Below are positions 1-7,300 of a stretch of 64,000 nt of DNA, in pieces. Both the position numbers and the translations under genes were made by a program. The stretch's first letter is position 1. Each line of letters starts with the position of its first letter. Below the pieces are notes generated by a model. That model worked only from the letters and a program-made list of their open reading frames with translations, had not been told where the DNA came from and did not search any database. The DNA comes from STF1-184 sp050178795 (GTDB lineage: Bacteria; Bacillota; Clostridia; Christensenellales; UBA1242). The stretch spans positions 62,001-126,000 of the forward strand of contig JBFXFT010000002.1 of assembly GCA_050178795.1 (NCBI GenBank), written 5' to 3'.

Positions 1-102
1 TACTAAAATTTTAGCACAAAAATATTTATTTGTAAATAGTGTTTCATAAAAAAATGCTCAAAATTATATAATGAGGTGTAGGAAATTAAAATTTAATAGT
101 AC

Positions 103-131
103 TTTACTTATTTTTGCAAGTGTTATATAAT
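103..131 (+). promoter_or_regulatory. Promoter of the ABC exporter operon
   Basis: A -35 like TTTACT (103-108), a 17-base spacer and a perfect -10 TATAAT (126-131) lie 37 bases before the first start codon. The sequence before it (1-102) is AT-rich with no gene visible. Confidence 0.55.
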
Positions 132-168
132 ATAAACATACAAATCCTTTTATGGAGGGCAAATTTTT

Positions 169-1041
169 ATGATACCTGTTGAAATAAAAAATCTTAAAAA
201 GATGTATGGTAAAAGCCTTGGCGTAAGCGATGTAACCTTTAATGTTAAAGAGGGCGAAATTTTTGGTTTTATAGGACCAAATGGTGCAGGTAAGAGTACA
301 ACTATTCGTGCTATGCTTGGACTTATTAGACCAACAGACGGCTACACGGCAATTTTTGGTGAAGATGGCTATAAGCACGGTGTAGAAGCAAGGGAAAATG
401 TTGGCTATTTACCAGGCGAAGTATTTATGCACCCAGATATGAAAGTGCGAGACCTGTTAGAGTTTTCTGCAAACTTAAGGGGTGGAAGAGGACTAGAAAG
501 AATTGACGAATTAAGTTCAAAATTTGAAATAAACCTAAACAAGCGCTTTAGAGAACTAAGTTTGGGTAACAAAAAGAAAGTGGGCATTGTAAACGCAATT
601 ATGAGTAGCCCAAAACTTATCATTTTAGATGAGCCAACAACTGGACTTGACCCAATTATGCAACAAACATTTTTTGAAGTTCTAAGAGAAGAAAATAAAA
701 AAGGTTCTACAATTTTACTTTCTAGTCACAACTTAAATGAAGTACAAAGACTTTGCGATAGAGTTGCAATAATAAAGGCTGGAAAGATTATTGCAGTTGA
801 AGAGATGCAAAACTTAAAAAATAAATTCTTAAAAGAAGTAATGTTTGAGACAAAACAGTCCGAACTTATGGAAATTAATTTGTCTGGCGTTTCTAACTTA
901 AAAATTGAGGGCAGGCGCTACGAATTCCAATACAACGGTGAAGTAAGAACATTGGTTGATTATTTGAGCAAATTTGATGTTATAAATGTCAATATTGCCG
1001 ATGCCGACTTAGAAAAAATATTCTTACATTTCTATGAGTAA
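169..1041 (+). CDS. ABC-2 type exporter, ATP-binding subunit
   Basis: ATPase subunit of a two-component exporter; it would hydrolyse ATP at the inner face of the membrane to drive the permease encoded 14 bases downstream. Walker A GPNGAGKST is at residues 36-44, the signature LSLGN at 130-134, Walker B LIILDEP at 150-156, and the switch histidine is H187. The Q-loop region reads YLPGE (80-84), a variant I know from other ABC-2 ATPases of the drug or bacitracin type. Length (290 aa) is normal. The start follows SD GGAGGG (154-159) by nine bases. The substrate cannot be read from the sequence. Confidence 0.93.
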   Translation: MIPVEIKNLKKMYGKSLGVSDVTFNVKEGEIFGFIGPNGAGKSTTIRAMLGLIRPTDGYTAIFGEDGYKHGVEARENVGYLPGEVFMHPDMKVRDLLEFSANLRGGRGLERIDELSSKFEINLNKRFRELSLGNKKKVGIVNAIMSSPKLIILDEPTTGLDPIMQQTFFEVLREENKKGSTILLSSHNLNEVQRLCDRVAIIKAGKIIAVEEMQNLKNKFLKEVMFETKQSELMEINLSGVSNLKIEGRRYEFQYNGEVRTLVDYLSKFDVINVNIADADLEKIFLHFYE

Positions 1042-1055
1042 GGGGGAACTAAATT

Positions 1056-1931
1056 ATGTTGAAATATTATGAACAAAAAAAGGTAATTAAAGCAGAAGCA
1101 AAGAAAAACAAAAAATTTATAAACGGCACAGTTTTTGGACAACAATATAAAGAGAACTTTAAAGGACTATTGATTTCTAGTTTGGTGGCAGCAGCCGTTA
1201 TGGTTTTAATTATTGTTATTTATCCTTATGTTAGGGATATGTACGCAACTTTGCCTCAAGAATTTGTTGATATGTATAGTCTATTTGGTGGACTTCCAAC
1301 AAATATCATAGAATACTTCATAATTGAGGGCGGTCAAATGTATTTACTTACAGGCTGTATTATTGCCGCCGTTATGGGTGTTAACCTAATTCAAAAAGAA
1401 ATTAAAAATGGCAGTGCAGAATTTCTATATAGCCAACCAGTAAGCAGAGCAACTATTTTTAGAAGCAAATTGTTGGTGTTTATATCTAACATTTTACTAT
1501 TTAACTTGATTGTAGCAGGCATTTGTTTAGGTACAGTATATTTAATGGATAGTTCTGTAAGTTTTAGTTTATTAAACTACTTTATGTATTTTGGCTTTAT
1601 GGCAATTATTCAACTATTAATTGGGTTCCTAGCATTTGCTTACACCGCAATAAGGCGCAGAAAAGCATCTCTTGGAGTTGCCATTGGTGTATCAATCGTA
1701 TTCTATTTTGTAAATATGATTTCGTTGATAACAGATAAAGTAGACTTCTTAAAATACTTAACTCCTTTCCGTATGATTCAAGGTGTAAAAGATAGTGGAG
1801 ACCAAATACTTTCAGTTATTACAAATGGCTTTGCAGCAGTAGATGTTTCAGTACTTGCAATATTTAGTGCTTTAACTCTAGTTATATTAGTTACTTCACA
1901 CTTCGTATTTAAAAAGAGCGACATTTTATAA
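1056..1931 (+). CDS. ABC-2 type exporter, permease subunit
   Basis: Integral membrane partner of the preceding ATPase. Six hydrophobic segments are visible, at about residues 37-57, 93-112, 137-160, 172-198, 203-225 and 263-283. The stretch FLYSQPVSR after the second segment is typical of the coupling region of ABC-2 permeases. The N-terminus is charged and cytoplasmic. An SD of AAGGGGG sits just before the ATG. The gene is co-transcribed with the ATPase (14-base gap) and probably with the WG-like gene after it. The transported compound is unknown. Confidence 0.88.
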   Translation: MLKYYEQKKVIKAEAKKNKKFINGTVFGQQYKENFKGLLISSLVAAAVMVLIIVIYPYVRDMYATLPQEFVDMYSLFGGLPTNIIEYFIIEGGQMYLLTGCIIAAVMGVNLIQKEIKNGSAEFLYSQPVSRATIFRSKLLVFISNILLFNLIVAGICLGTVYLMDSSVSFSLLNYFMYFGFMAIIQLLIGFLAFAYTAIRRRKASLGVAIGVSIVFYFVNMISLITDKVDFLKYLTPFRMIQGVKDSGDQILSVITNGFAAVDVSVLAIFSALTLVILVTSHFVFKKSDIL

Positions 1932-1950
1932 TTAAAAGAAGGGGCGTGAA

Positions 1951-2367
1951 ATGACTAAAGAAGAAGCTTTAAAATTAAAAAAAGAATATTGGCTGGAAAA
2001 TGGCAAGGGTGATATTATAAGCAAAAAATATTATTCTACTGAAGGTCCAATAGGTGGAAGTAGGTTCTATATACTTTATAATATCAATCAGGATAACCCT
2101 ATAAAAGAGGATGGTGGATTAAATTTTGTAGTTGGTGTCATGAATGACAATGGCAAAGAAATTATTGAACCGATATACGACCGTGTATATTTTGCACCAG
2201 ATTACTGCCCATTAGCTATTGTAACTAAAGGCGACCAACATGGTCTCATAAGTTACACGGGCGAAGTGGTAAAGGAGTGCAAATATGAATATGACGAAGT
2301 TTCAAAACTCTTTGATGAACAGGATATTCGCAAAAATGGCTCTGAAAAAACTTGGTTAGATTTATAA
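1951..2367 (+). CDS. Small WG-repeat-like protein
   Basis: A 138-residue soluble protein with no signal peptide or membrane segment. Residues about 60-110 contain repeats resembling the WG beta-repeat (the pattern GVMNDNGKEIIEPIYD, then HGLISYTGEVVKECKYEYD), a fold of unknown biochemical role found in many Firmicutes proteins. It follows the exporter permease by 19 bases and ends at a strong terminator, so it is the last gene of that operon. A link to export is only suggested by position. Start chosen by SD AAGGGG about ten bases upstream. Confidence 0.6.
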   Translation: MTKEEALKLKKEYWLENGKGDIISKKYYSTEGPIGGSRFYILYNINQDNPIKEDGGLNFVVGVMNDNGKEIIEPIYDRVYFAPDYCPLAIVTKGDQHGLISYTGEVVKECKYEYDEVSKLFDEQDIRKNGSEKTWLDL

Positions 2368-2371
2368 TAGT

Positions 2372-2407
2372 AAAAACACTTGAGAATATTCCCAAGTGTT
2401 TTTTTTG
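2372..2407 (+). terminator. Terminator of the ABC exporter operon
   Basis: Inverted repeat AAAAACACTTG / CAAGTGTTTTT with a ten-base loop, followed by a T-run. It separates the exporter operon from trpS. Confidence 0.9.
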
Positions 2408-2436
2408 TTGCAAACTTGTTAGTTTTTATATATAAT
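2408..2436 (+). promoter_or_regulatory. trpS promoter
   Basis: TTGCAA (2408-2413), exactly 17 bases, TATAAT (2431-2436), starting in the T-run of the previous terminator. The leader to the trpS start is about 30 bases, too short for a T-box, so trpS appears not to be T-box controlled here. Confidence 0.8.
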
Positions 2437-2471
2437 GTAAGTAGCAAAATAAAAAGAGGACTTTTTTTATT

Positions 2472-3488
2472 ATGAAAAAAATAATTCTAACGGGTGATAG
2501 ACCAACAGGTAGACTTCATATAGGGCACTATGTCGGCTCACTAAAAATGCGTGTAGAAATGCAAAACAGCGGGGAATACGACAGCTTTATTATGATTGCG
2601 GACATGCAAGCCCTAACAGATAATGCAAAAACTCCAGAAAAGGTGCGCGAAAATATTATAGAAGTAGCACTAGACTATTTGGCTGTGGGCTTAGACCCTA
2701 AAAAGAGCACACTTTTTGTTCAAAGTCAAATACCAGAACTTTGTGAACTAGATTTTTACTTTATGAACCTAGTTACAGTGGCAAGGTTAGAGCGCAACCC
2801 AACCGTCAAGACAGAAATTAAACAAAAAGAATTTGGCAAGAGTATTCCAGTTGGATTTTTTACTTACCCTATTAGTCAAGCGGCAGACATTTTGTTTGTA
2901 AATGCTGACTATGTGCCAGTGGGCGAAGACCAACTACCAATGGTTGAACAAACTAGGGAAATTGCGCAAACCTTTAATAATACTTATGGTGAAGTATTTA
3001 AAAAGCCAGAGGCAATAATACCTAAAGACGCTCTTTCTAGGCGTTTACCGGGCATAGATGGCAACGAAAAAATGGGCAAGAGCCTAAATAATGCTATTTA
3101 TTTGGCAGATGACGAAAAAACAGTTAGAGAAAAAATATTTAGTATGTATACAGACCCTAATCACCTAAGGGTTGAAGACCCAGGTCAAGTTGAAGGCAAT
3201 ATGGTATTTACATACTTAGATGTATTTGCAACAGATAAAGCAAAAGTTGCCGAGATGAAAGAACATTATAAACGCGGTGGACTAGGCGATGTTGCCTGCA
3301 AAAAATATTTAAATGAAGTTATGCAAGACTTTTTGCGACCTATTAGAGCAAGGCGCGAAGAACTAGCAAAAGATTTAGATTATGTATACTCCGTTTTAGA
3401 AGAGGGTAGCAAAAAAGCGCGCAAAATAGCAAAAGAAACCCTAAGTAAGGTTAGAAGTGCTATTGGCGTTGAATATTTTAAAAAATAA
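2472..3488 (+). CDS. trpS: Tryptophanyl-tRNA synthetase
   Basis: Class I aminoacyl-tRNA synthetase charging tRNA-Trp. The HIGH motif is at residues 16-19 within TGRLHIGHYVGSL, and the KMSKS loop reads KMGKS at 200-204, the usual form for TrpRS. The 338-residue length fits the bacterial family. The start follows SD AGAGGA. It stands as a single-gene unit with its own promoter; about 100 bases separate it from rpmG, which has a separate promoter. Confidence 0.97.
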   Translation: MKKIILTGDRPTGRLHIGHYVGSLKMRVEMQNSGEYDSFIMIADMQALTDNAKTPEKVRENIIEVALDYLAVGLDPKKSTLFVQSQIPELCELDFYFMNLVTVARLERNPTVKTEIKQKEFGKSIPVGFFTYPISQAADILFVNADYVPVGEDQLPMVEQTREIAQTFNNTYGEVFKKPEAIIPKDALSRRLPGIDGNEKMGKSLNNAIYLADDEKTVREKIFSMYTDPNHLRVEDPGQVEGNMVFTYLDVFATDKAKVAEMKEHYKRGGLGDVACKKYLNEVMQDFLRPIRARREELAKDLDYVYSVLEEGSKKARKIAKETLSKVRSAIGVEYFKK

Positions 3489-3512
3489 ACTCATATTAAT
3501 TTTAAAAAATAA

Positions 3513-3541
3513 TTGACAGTATAAGTGTTATATGTTAAACT
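3513..3541 (+). promoter_or_regulatory. Promoter of the rpmG-secE-nusG-rplKA operon
   Basis: Consensus -35 TTGACA (3513-3518), 17 bases, -10 TAAACT (3536-3541) preceded by TGT (extended -10). The same TGTTAAACT box recurs in the promoter at 20053-20081. A short hairpin GCAC..GTGC (3548-3563) lies in the leader. Confidence 0.7.
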
Positions 3542-3587
3542 AAACGAGCACTTGAAAGGGTGCTAATTTTTTGGGAGGTGTTTACAA

Positions 3588-3737
3588 ATGAGGGATAGAA
3601 TTACATTAGCCTGCACTGAGTGTAAACAAAGAAATTACGATAGTTATAAAAACAAAAAAAATACACCAGACAGAGTTGAGTTAAATAAATATTGCAAATT
3701 TTGTCAAAAACACACTCTACACAAAGAGACTAAGTAG
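3588..3737 (+). CDS. rpmG: Ribosomal protein L33
   Basis: A 49-residue protein of the large subunit with two CxxC zinc-ribbon pairs (CTEC at residues 9-12, CKFC at 36-39) and the family pattern KNKKNTPDRVELNKYC. It is the zinc-binding form of L33. The start is set by SD GGGAGGTG (3573-3580). It heads the secE-nusG operon, its usual place in Firmicutes. Confidence 0.96.
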   Translation: MRDRITLACTECKQRNYDSYKNKKNTPDRVELNKYCKFCQKHTLHKETK

Positions 3738-3757
3738 TCAAATAGGAGATTTTTATT

Positions 3758-3985
3758 ATGGCAAACCAAACTCCTAAGAGTACAGTAAAAGAAAAAACTG
3801 TAAAAAAACATAGAATAAAAGAAATAGGGTCAGAACTTAAAAAGGTTTCTTTCCCAACTTTTGGTAAAACAGCACAACAAACAGGTGTTGTTCTTGCCGT
3901 TGTTATTTTATTCACTTTGGTGTTGTTCGGAATAGACCGTTTACTTAGCTTATTGTATAGTTTGTTAGTTAGCGGTATTAGTTAA
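3758..3985 (+). CDS. secE: Preprotein translocase subunit SecE
   Basis: Essential small subunit of the SecYEG channel. The 75-residue protein has a basic N-terminal half, the amphipathic stretch ELKKVSFPTFGKT that contacts SecY, and a single membrane segment at about residues 45-70. This is the short Gram-positive form. It lies 20 bases after rpmG and just before nusG, the canonical order; secY (31.5 kb) and secG (51.0 kb) are encoded elsewhere in the window. Confidence 0.95.
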   Translation: MANQTPKSTVKEKTVKKHRIKEIGSELKKVSFPTFGKTAQQTGVVLAVVILFTLVLFGIDRLLSLLYSLLVSGIS

Positions 3986-3991
3986 AAAAAT

Positions 3992-4031
3992 AGGAGGATG
4001 GGCTTTTATTTAAAGCCTTCTTTTAAGTAGT
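3992..4031 (+). promoter_or_regulatory. Detached SD with hairpin before nusG
   Basis: The only good SD before nusG, AGGAGG (3993-3998), is over 30 bases from the ATG at 4032. Between them lies a hairpin GGCTTT-TATTT-AAAGCC (4000-4016) that would bring the SD closer if folded. A ten-codon ORF (ATG 3998 to TAG 4030) starts at the SD and stops one base before the nusG start, so translational coupling is also possible. Confidence 0.4.
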
Positions 4032-4559
4032 ATGGGTAATCCAATTGAAGAGGCTCAATGGTATGTTCTTCACACGTTTTCAGGCTATGAAAATGTTGCG
4101 CAAGAAAACCTAGAAAGAGTTGTAGAAAAATTTAATTTACAAGACAGAATTTTTGATATAGTTATTCCAATGGAAGAAGTTGTTGAAGAAAAGAATGGCA
4201 AAAAGAAACTTGTTAGTCGCAAAGTTATGCCTAGTTATTTACTAGTTAAAATGATTTATGGCGACGACATTTGGCACGCAGTAACACGTACTCGTGGCAT
4301 TACAGGTTTTGTTGGTCCAAAAGGACGCCCACTTCCACTAAATGAGGAAGAAATTATGAAGATGAGACTTGAAAAAGTTCAAATTGACATAACACTAAAA
4401 GCTGGCGACCAAGTAGAAGTTCTAGAAGGACCATTAAACGCTATGATTGGTACAGTAATTTCTGTAGACATCAACAATCAAAAATGTAGGGTTAACGTTG
4501 AAATGTTCGGTCGTGAAACCCCAGTTGACTTGAGTTTAGATCAAGTAAGAAAAATTTAA
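4032..4559 (+). CDS. nusG: Transcription elongation/antitermination factor NusG
   Basis: RNA polymerase elongation factor linking transcription with Rho or the ribosome. The 175-residue protein has the NGN domain at about 8-115 (begins AQWYVLHTFSGYE) and a C-terminal KOW domain at about 123-175 (GDQVEVLEGPLNAMIGTV). Length is standard. The start is supported by homology rather than by a nearby SD: the AGGAGG lies more than 30 bases upstream behind a small hairpin. It lies between secE and rplK as in most bacteria. Confidence 0.96.
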   Translation: MGNPIEEAQWYVLHTFSGYENVAQENLERVVEKFNLQDRIFDIVIPMEEVVEEKNGKKKLVSRKVMPSYLLVKMIYGDDIWHAVTRTRGITGFVGPKGRPLPLNEEEIMKMRLEKVQIDITLKAGDQVEVLEGPLNAMIGTVISVDINNQKCRVNVEMFGRETPVDLSLDQVRKI

Positions 4560-4671
4560 ATAAGTTTTTAATCAGGCGTTTGCCTGTTAAAATAAGTGGG
4601 AGAAAATGTAAATTTATGTAATGCGTTTTCGCTTAACCACCATAGGCCAAAAAAATGGCAAGGAGATAATT

Positions 4672-5100
4672 ATGGCTAAAAAAGTTAAAGCAATTATTAA
4701 ATTGCAATTACCAGCAGGTAAGGCAACTCCAGGACAATCGGTAGGTTCTGCTTTAGGACCTCACGGTATTGCAACTATGGAGTTCTTAAAACAATTTAAT
4801 GATAGGACAAAAGGTCAAGAAGGAATGATTATTCCAGTTGTAGTTACAGCCTATGAGGATAGGTCTTTTACCTTTATTACAAAGACACCGCCAGCAGCTA
4901 TGCTAATTAAAAAAGCGTGTGGAATTGAAAAAGGTTCGGCTGCACCTCATAAAGATAAGGTTGCTAAAATTACAAAGGCACAACTAAAAGAAATTGCAGA
5001 ACTAAAAATGCAAGACTTAAATGCAGGTAGCGTAGAGGCTGCCATAAAAGTAATTGCAGGTAGCGCAAGAAGCATGGGCGTAACTGTAGTTGAAGAATAA
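4672..5100 (+). CDS. rplK: Ribosomal protein L11
   Basis: Large-subunit protein of the GTPase-associated centre, binding 23S rRNA with the L10/L12 stalk. 142 residues, with IKLQLPAGKATPGQSVGSAL near the start and a C-terminal rRNA-binding domain ending in GSARSMGV. I chose the ATG at 4672 because AAGGAG (4660-4665) precedes it and L11 proteins begin MAKK; the frame stays open upstream to 4621 but that part is leader. A small CAGGC/GCCTG hairpin lies between nusG and this gene. Confidence 0.96.
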   Translation: MAKKVKAIIKLQLPAGKATPGQSVGSALGPHGIATMEFLKQFNDRTKGQEGMIIPVVVTAYEDRSFTFITKTPPAAMLIKKACGIEKGSAAPHKDKVAKITKAQLKEIAELKMQDLNAGSVEAAIKVIAGSARSMGVTVVEE

Positions 5101-5158
5101 GTGGGAGAATGAAAAATCTATTAAATTCATTTGTTAATACCACCTTGGAGGAATTTTA

Positions 5159-5845
5159 ATGAAAAGAGGAAAAAGATATTTAGAAGTTTCAAAACTTGTT
5201 GAAGCTGGCAAAATTTATGAAACAGCTGAAGCAGTTGAACTAGTTACAAAAACAGCAAGTGCTAAGTTTGATGAAACAGTAGAACTTCACGTAAGACTAG
5301 GCGTTGACGGACGTCAAGCAGACCAACAAGTTAGAGGCGTAGTAGTACTACCTAACGGAACAGGTAAAACTGTTAGAGTTTTAGTTATTGCAAAAGGCGA
5401 CGCTGAGGCAAAGGCAAAAGCAGCTGGCGCAGATATGGTTGAAGGCGAAGAAGTACTAGCAAAAATTAAAAACGGCTGGCTAGATTTTGATGTAGTTATT
5501 ACTACACCAGATATGATGGCAAAAATCGGTCAAGTTGCTAAAATTTTAGGACCAAAAGGTTTAATGCCTAACCCTAAGAGCGGCACAGTTACTATGGACG
5601 TTGAAAAGGCAATTAAAGATGTTAAATCTGGTAAAGTTGAATATAGACTAGACAAGAATAACAATATTCACTTAGCCATTGGTAAAGCAAGTTTCGGCGC
5701 TCAAAAACTAGAAGAGAACTTAAACATAATTATGGCGGCTATTCTTAAAGCAAAACCAACCGCATCAAAAGGTCAATACGTAAAGGCTACAACACTTACA
5801 AGCACTATGGGACCTGGAATTAAATTTAATTATAAAGCAAATTAA
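5159..5845 (+). CDS. rplA: Ribosomal protein L1
   Basis: Large-subunit protein of the L1 stalk that helps release deacylated tRNA; in many bacteria it also represses its own operon. 228 residues, normal length, with the signature KILGPKGLMPNPKSGTVT in the middle. SD TTGGAGGAA precedes the ATG. It is the last gene of the rpmG operon, closed by the terminator at 5853-5880. No clear L1-mimic site was recognised upstream. Confidence 0.97.
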   Translation: MKRGKRYLEVSKLVEAGKIYETAEAVELVTKTASAKFDETVELHVRLGVDGRQADQQVRGVVVLPNGTGKTVRVLVIAKGDAEAKAKAAGADMVEGEEVLAKIKNGWLDFDVVITTPDMMAKIGQVAKILGPKGLMPNPKSGTVTMDVEKAIKDVKSGKVEYRLDKNNNIHLAIGKASFGAQKLEENLNIIMAAILKAKPTASKGQYVKATTLTSTMGPGIKFNYKAN

Positions 5846-5852
5846 TAAAAAT

Positions 5853-5880
5853 AAAACAGGCAATTTAGCCTGTTTTTTTT
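5853..5880 (+). terminator. Terminator after rplA
   Basis: AAAACAGGC, loop AATTTA, GCCTGTTTT and a run of T. It isolates the L11-L1 unit from the L10-L12 unit. Confidence 0.9.
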
Positions 5881-5903
5881 GTTTAAAAATTTGCATTTAA
5901 CAC

Positions 5904-5932
5904 TTGACTTATGTTGGGTGTGATGTTACAAT
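5904..5932 (+). promoter_or_regulatory. rplJL promoter
   Basis: TTGACT (5904-5909), 17 bases, TACAAT (5927-5932) with an extended TGT just upstream of the -10. It gives a leader of about 180 bases before rplJ. Confidence 0.8.
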
Positions 5933-5962
5933 ATGCTACGTAATTAAATAAATTTTAAATGC

Positions 5963-6026
5963 TTAAGACAGCAAGTTTTGCGAATATTCGCAATTTAATG
6001 GGTAACCGCTTGCCGAGGTAGTTATA
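5963..6026 (+). promoter_or_regulatory. L10 leader (autoregulatory RNA)
   Basis: Matches the ribosomal L10 leader pattern: AAGACAGCAAG (5965-5975), a variable hairpin (palindrome TTGCGAATATTCGCAA, 5978-5993), TTAAT, then CTTGCCGAGG (6009-6018). GCAAG pairs with CTTGC, leaving an internal loop AGACA/CGAG that imitates the L10 site on 23S rRNA. In known cases the L10-L12 complex binds it and favours termination at the hairpin downstream (6053-6087). Confidence 0.85.
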
Positions 6027-6052
6027 AGAAAACATTATTTTTGTATTGTGCT

Positions 6053-6087
6053 CTTATGCTTGGTTAAGCATAAGGGTTTATTTTTTT
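6053..6087 (+). terminator. Attenuator in the rplJ leader
   Basis: Perfect stem CTTATGCTT / AAGCATAAG with a GGTT loop and then GG and a T-rich tract, ending 30 bases before the rplJ start. Its position between an L10 leader and rplJ fits a regulated intrinsic terminator. Confidence 0.85.
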
Positions 6088-6117
6088 AACAAACACACAT
6101 TAAAAAGGAGGACGCAA

Positions 6118-6600
6118 ATGAACGCTAGTTTAGAAAGTAAGCACGTAATTGTTGACGAAATTAAAAATAAAATTAAAAGCGCTAAATCGGTTGTTTTCGC
6201 AGATTACAAGGGTATAACCGTTGGTGAAGCAACAAAGATTAGAGCAAATTTTAGAAATAATAACGCAGAATACAAAGTTTACAAAAACAGACTAATTTTA
6301 AGAGCATTAGATGAACTTGGCATCAAAGGTGCAGATGCTCACTTAGAGGGCACAACTTCAGTGGCTTTCGGCTATGAAGATGAGGTTGTTCCTGCAAGAC
6401 TAATCGCTGACGCTCTAAAAGAAACTCAAAAAATGAGTATTAAATTTGGAATATTTAACGGCGAAGTTGTTAATGGAAGTTATGTAAAAAGCATTTCAAG
6501 TCTTCCATCCAAAAATGTTCTTATTGCTCAATTATTGAGCGTATTGAACGGACCAGTTTCTGGTTTGGCTAGAGCACTAAACGCAATAGCAGAAAAATAA
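6118..6600 (+). CDS. rplJ: Ribosomal protein L10
   Basis: Base of the ribosomal stalk; it binds 23S rRNA and carries several L7/L12 dimers through its C-terminal helix. 160 residues, with SAKSVVFADYKGITV near the N-terminus. The start is the ATG after SD AAAGGAGG (6104-6111); the frame is open back to 6046 but that lies in the attenuator. The last codons and the TAA stop lie in the left arm of the long helix of the repeat RNA that separates this gene from rplL. Confidence 0.96.
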   Translation: MNASLESKHVIVDEIKNKIKSAKSVVFADYKGITVGEATKIRANFRNNNAEYKVYKNRLILRALDELGIKGADAHLEGTTSVAFGYEDEVVPARLIADALKETQKMSIKFGIFNGEVVNGSYVKSISSLPSKNVLIAQLLSVLNGPVSGLARALNAIAEK

Positions 6601-6726
6601 AAGCCTTAATTTTGTAAATTTCATCGTTACTGTCAATCGTTTTAAAACAGTCATTTAGGTTAAACTAAACTCCTATTTTATAACACTTGCCGAGCCTTGA
6701 AATTTACCAAAATTTGAACTTTTATT
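6596..6726 (+). ncRNA. Repeat RNA element, copy 1 (rplJ-rplL spacer)
   Basis: First of three related elements. The outer helix pairs AATAAAAG (6596-6603) with CTTTTATT (6719-6726) and AATTTTGTAAATTTCA (6608-6623) with 6698-6714 (one bulge). The core 6626-6699 contains AACAGTCATT, a small hairpin TTTAG/CTAAA (6654-6669), AACTCCT and TTGCCGAGCCTTG. In the other copies that hairpin is TTGAC/GTCAA, two compensatory changes that support an RNA fold. I do not know a named family for it. Confidence 0.7.
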
Positions 6727-6772
6727 ATCAATCAAAATTAAATTAAAAAATAAAACTAAGGAGAAATTAAAA

Positions 6773-7150
6773 ATGGCAGATTTAAAGAAATTTGTAGAAG
6801 AAATTAAAACACTTTCAGTTATGGAAGTAAGCGAACTAGTTAAAATGCTAGAAGCAGAATTTGGCGTAAGCGCAGCAGCTCCAGTAGCTGTTATGGCTGG
6901 CGCTCCACAAGCAGCTGAAGAAGCAGCTGAAGAAAAATCAGAGTTCAACGTTGTATTAGCAGCAGTTGACATTAACAAAAAGATTGCTACTATTAAAGTA
7001 GTAAGAGAATTAACTGGTCTTGGTCTATCTGAGGCTAAAGCATTGGTTGATAACGCACCATCAACTCTAAAAGAGGCAGTTCCAACAGTAACAGCAAAAG
7101 AATATCAAGCTAAACTTCAAGAAGTTGGCGCTACTGTAGAACTTAAGTAA
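6773..7150 (+). CDS. rplL: Ribosomal protein L7/L12
   Basis: Multi-copy stalk protein that recruits translation GTPases. 125 residues: N-terminal dimerisation domain, an Ala/Glu-rich hinge at about residues 36-55, and a C-terminal domain with KIATIKVVRELTGLGLSEAK. SD AAGGAG is at 6758-6763. It is separated from rplJ by 172 bases holding a structured repeat, and it is followed not by rpoB but by two more copies of that repeat and a convergent rplI. Confidence 0.97.
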   Translation: MADLKKFVEEIKTLSVMEVSELVKMLEAEFGVSAAAPVAVMAGAPQAAEEAAEEKSEFNVVLAAVDINKKIATIKVVRELTGLGLSEAKALVDNAPSTLKEAVPTVTAKEYQAKLQEVGATVELK

Positions 7151-7169
7151 TAATCCAATTTAATGTGTA

Positions 7170-7300
7170 AAAAAAGACTTTAAATACCACATTTACATCG
7201 TTACTGGCAAGCATTGCCAAACAGTCATTGACATCAAGGTCAACTCCTGCTTGGACAATATTTGCCGAGCCTTGTAACTGTAATATTTAAAGTCTTTTTT
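7170..7300 (+). ncRNA. Repeat RNA element, copy 2 (after rplL)
   Basis: The best-formed copy. A perfect 17-bp outer helix pairs 7170-7186 with 7284-7300 and ends in a T-run, so it can also terminate the rplJL transcript. Inside, TTACA/TGTAA (7193-7197, 7279-7283) and GTTAC/GTAAC (7200-7204, 7274-7278) continue the stem. Further hairpins are TGGCAA-GCA-TTGCCA (7205-7219) and TTGAC-ATCAAG-GTCAA (7228-7243). The core ends with TTGCCGAGCCTTG. Confidence 0.75.

Noticed and set aside
2437..2471. T-box riboswitch before trpS
   Set aside because: Only about 30 bases separate the -10 from the start, and no AGGGTGGAACCGCG-like box is present.
6046..6117. Upstream in-frame extension of rplJ (leader peptide MCSYAW...)
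   Set aside because: It lies inside the attenuator hairpin and lacks an SD; the strong SD and family alignment point to 6118.
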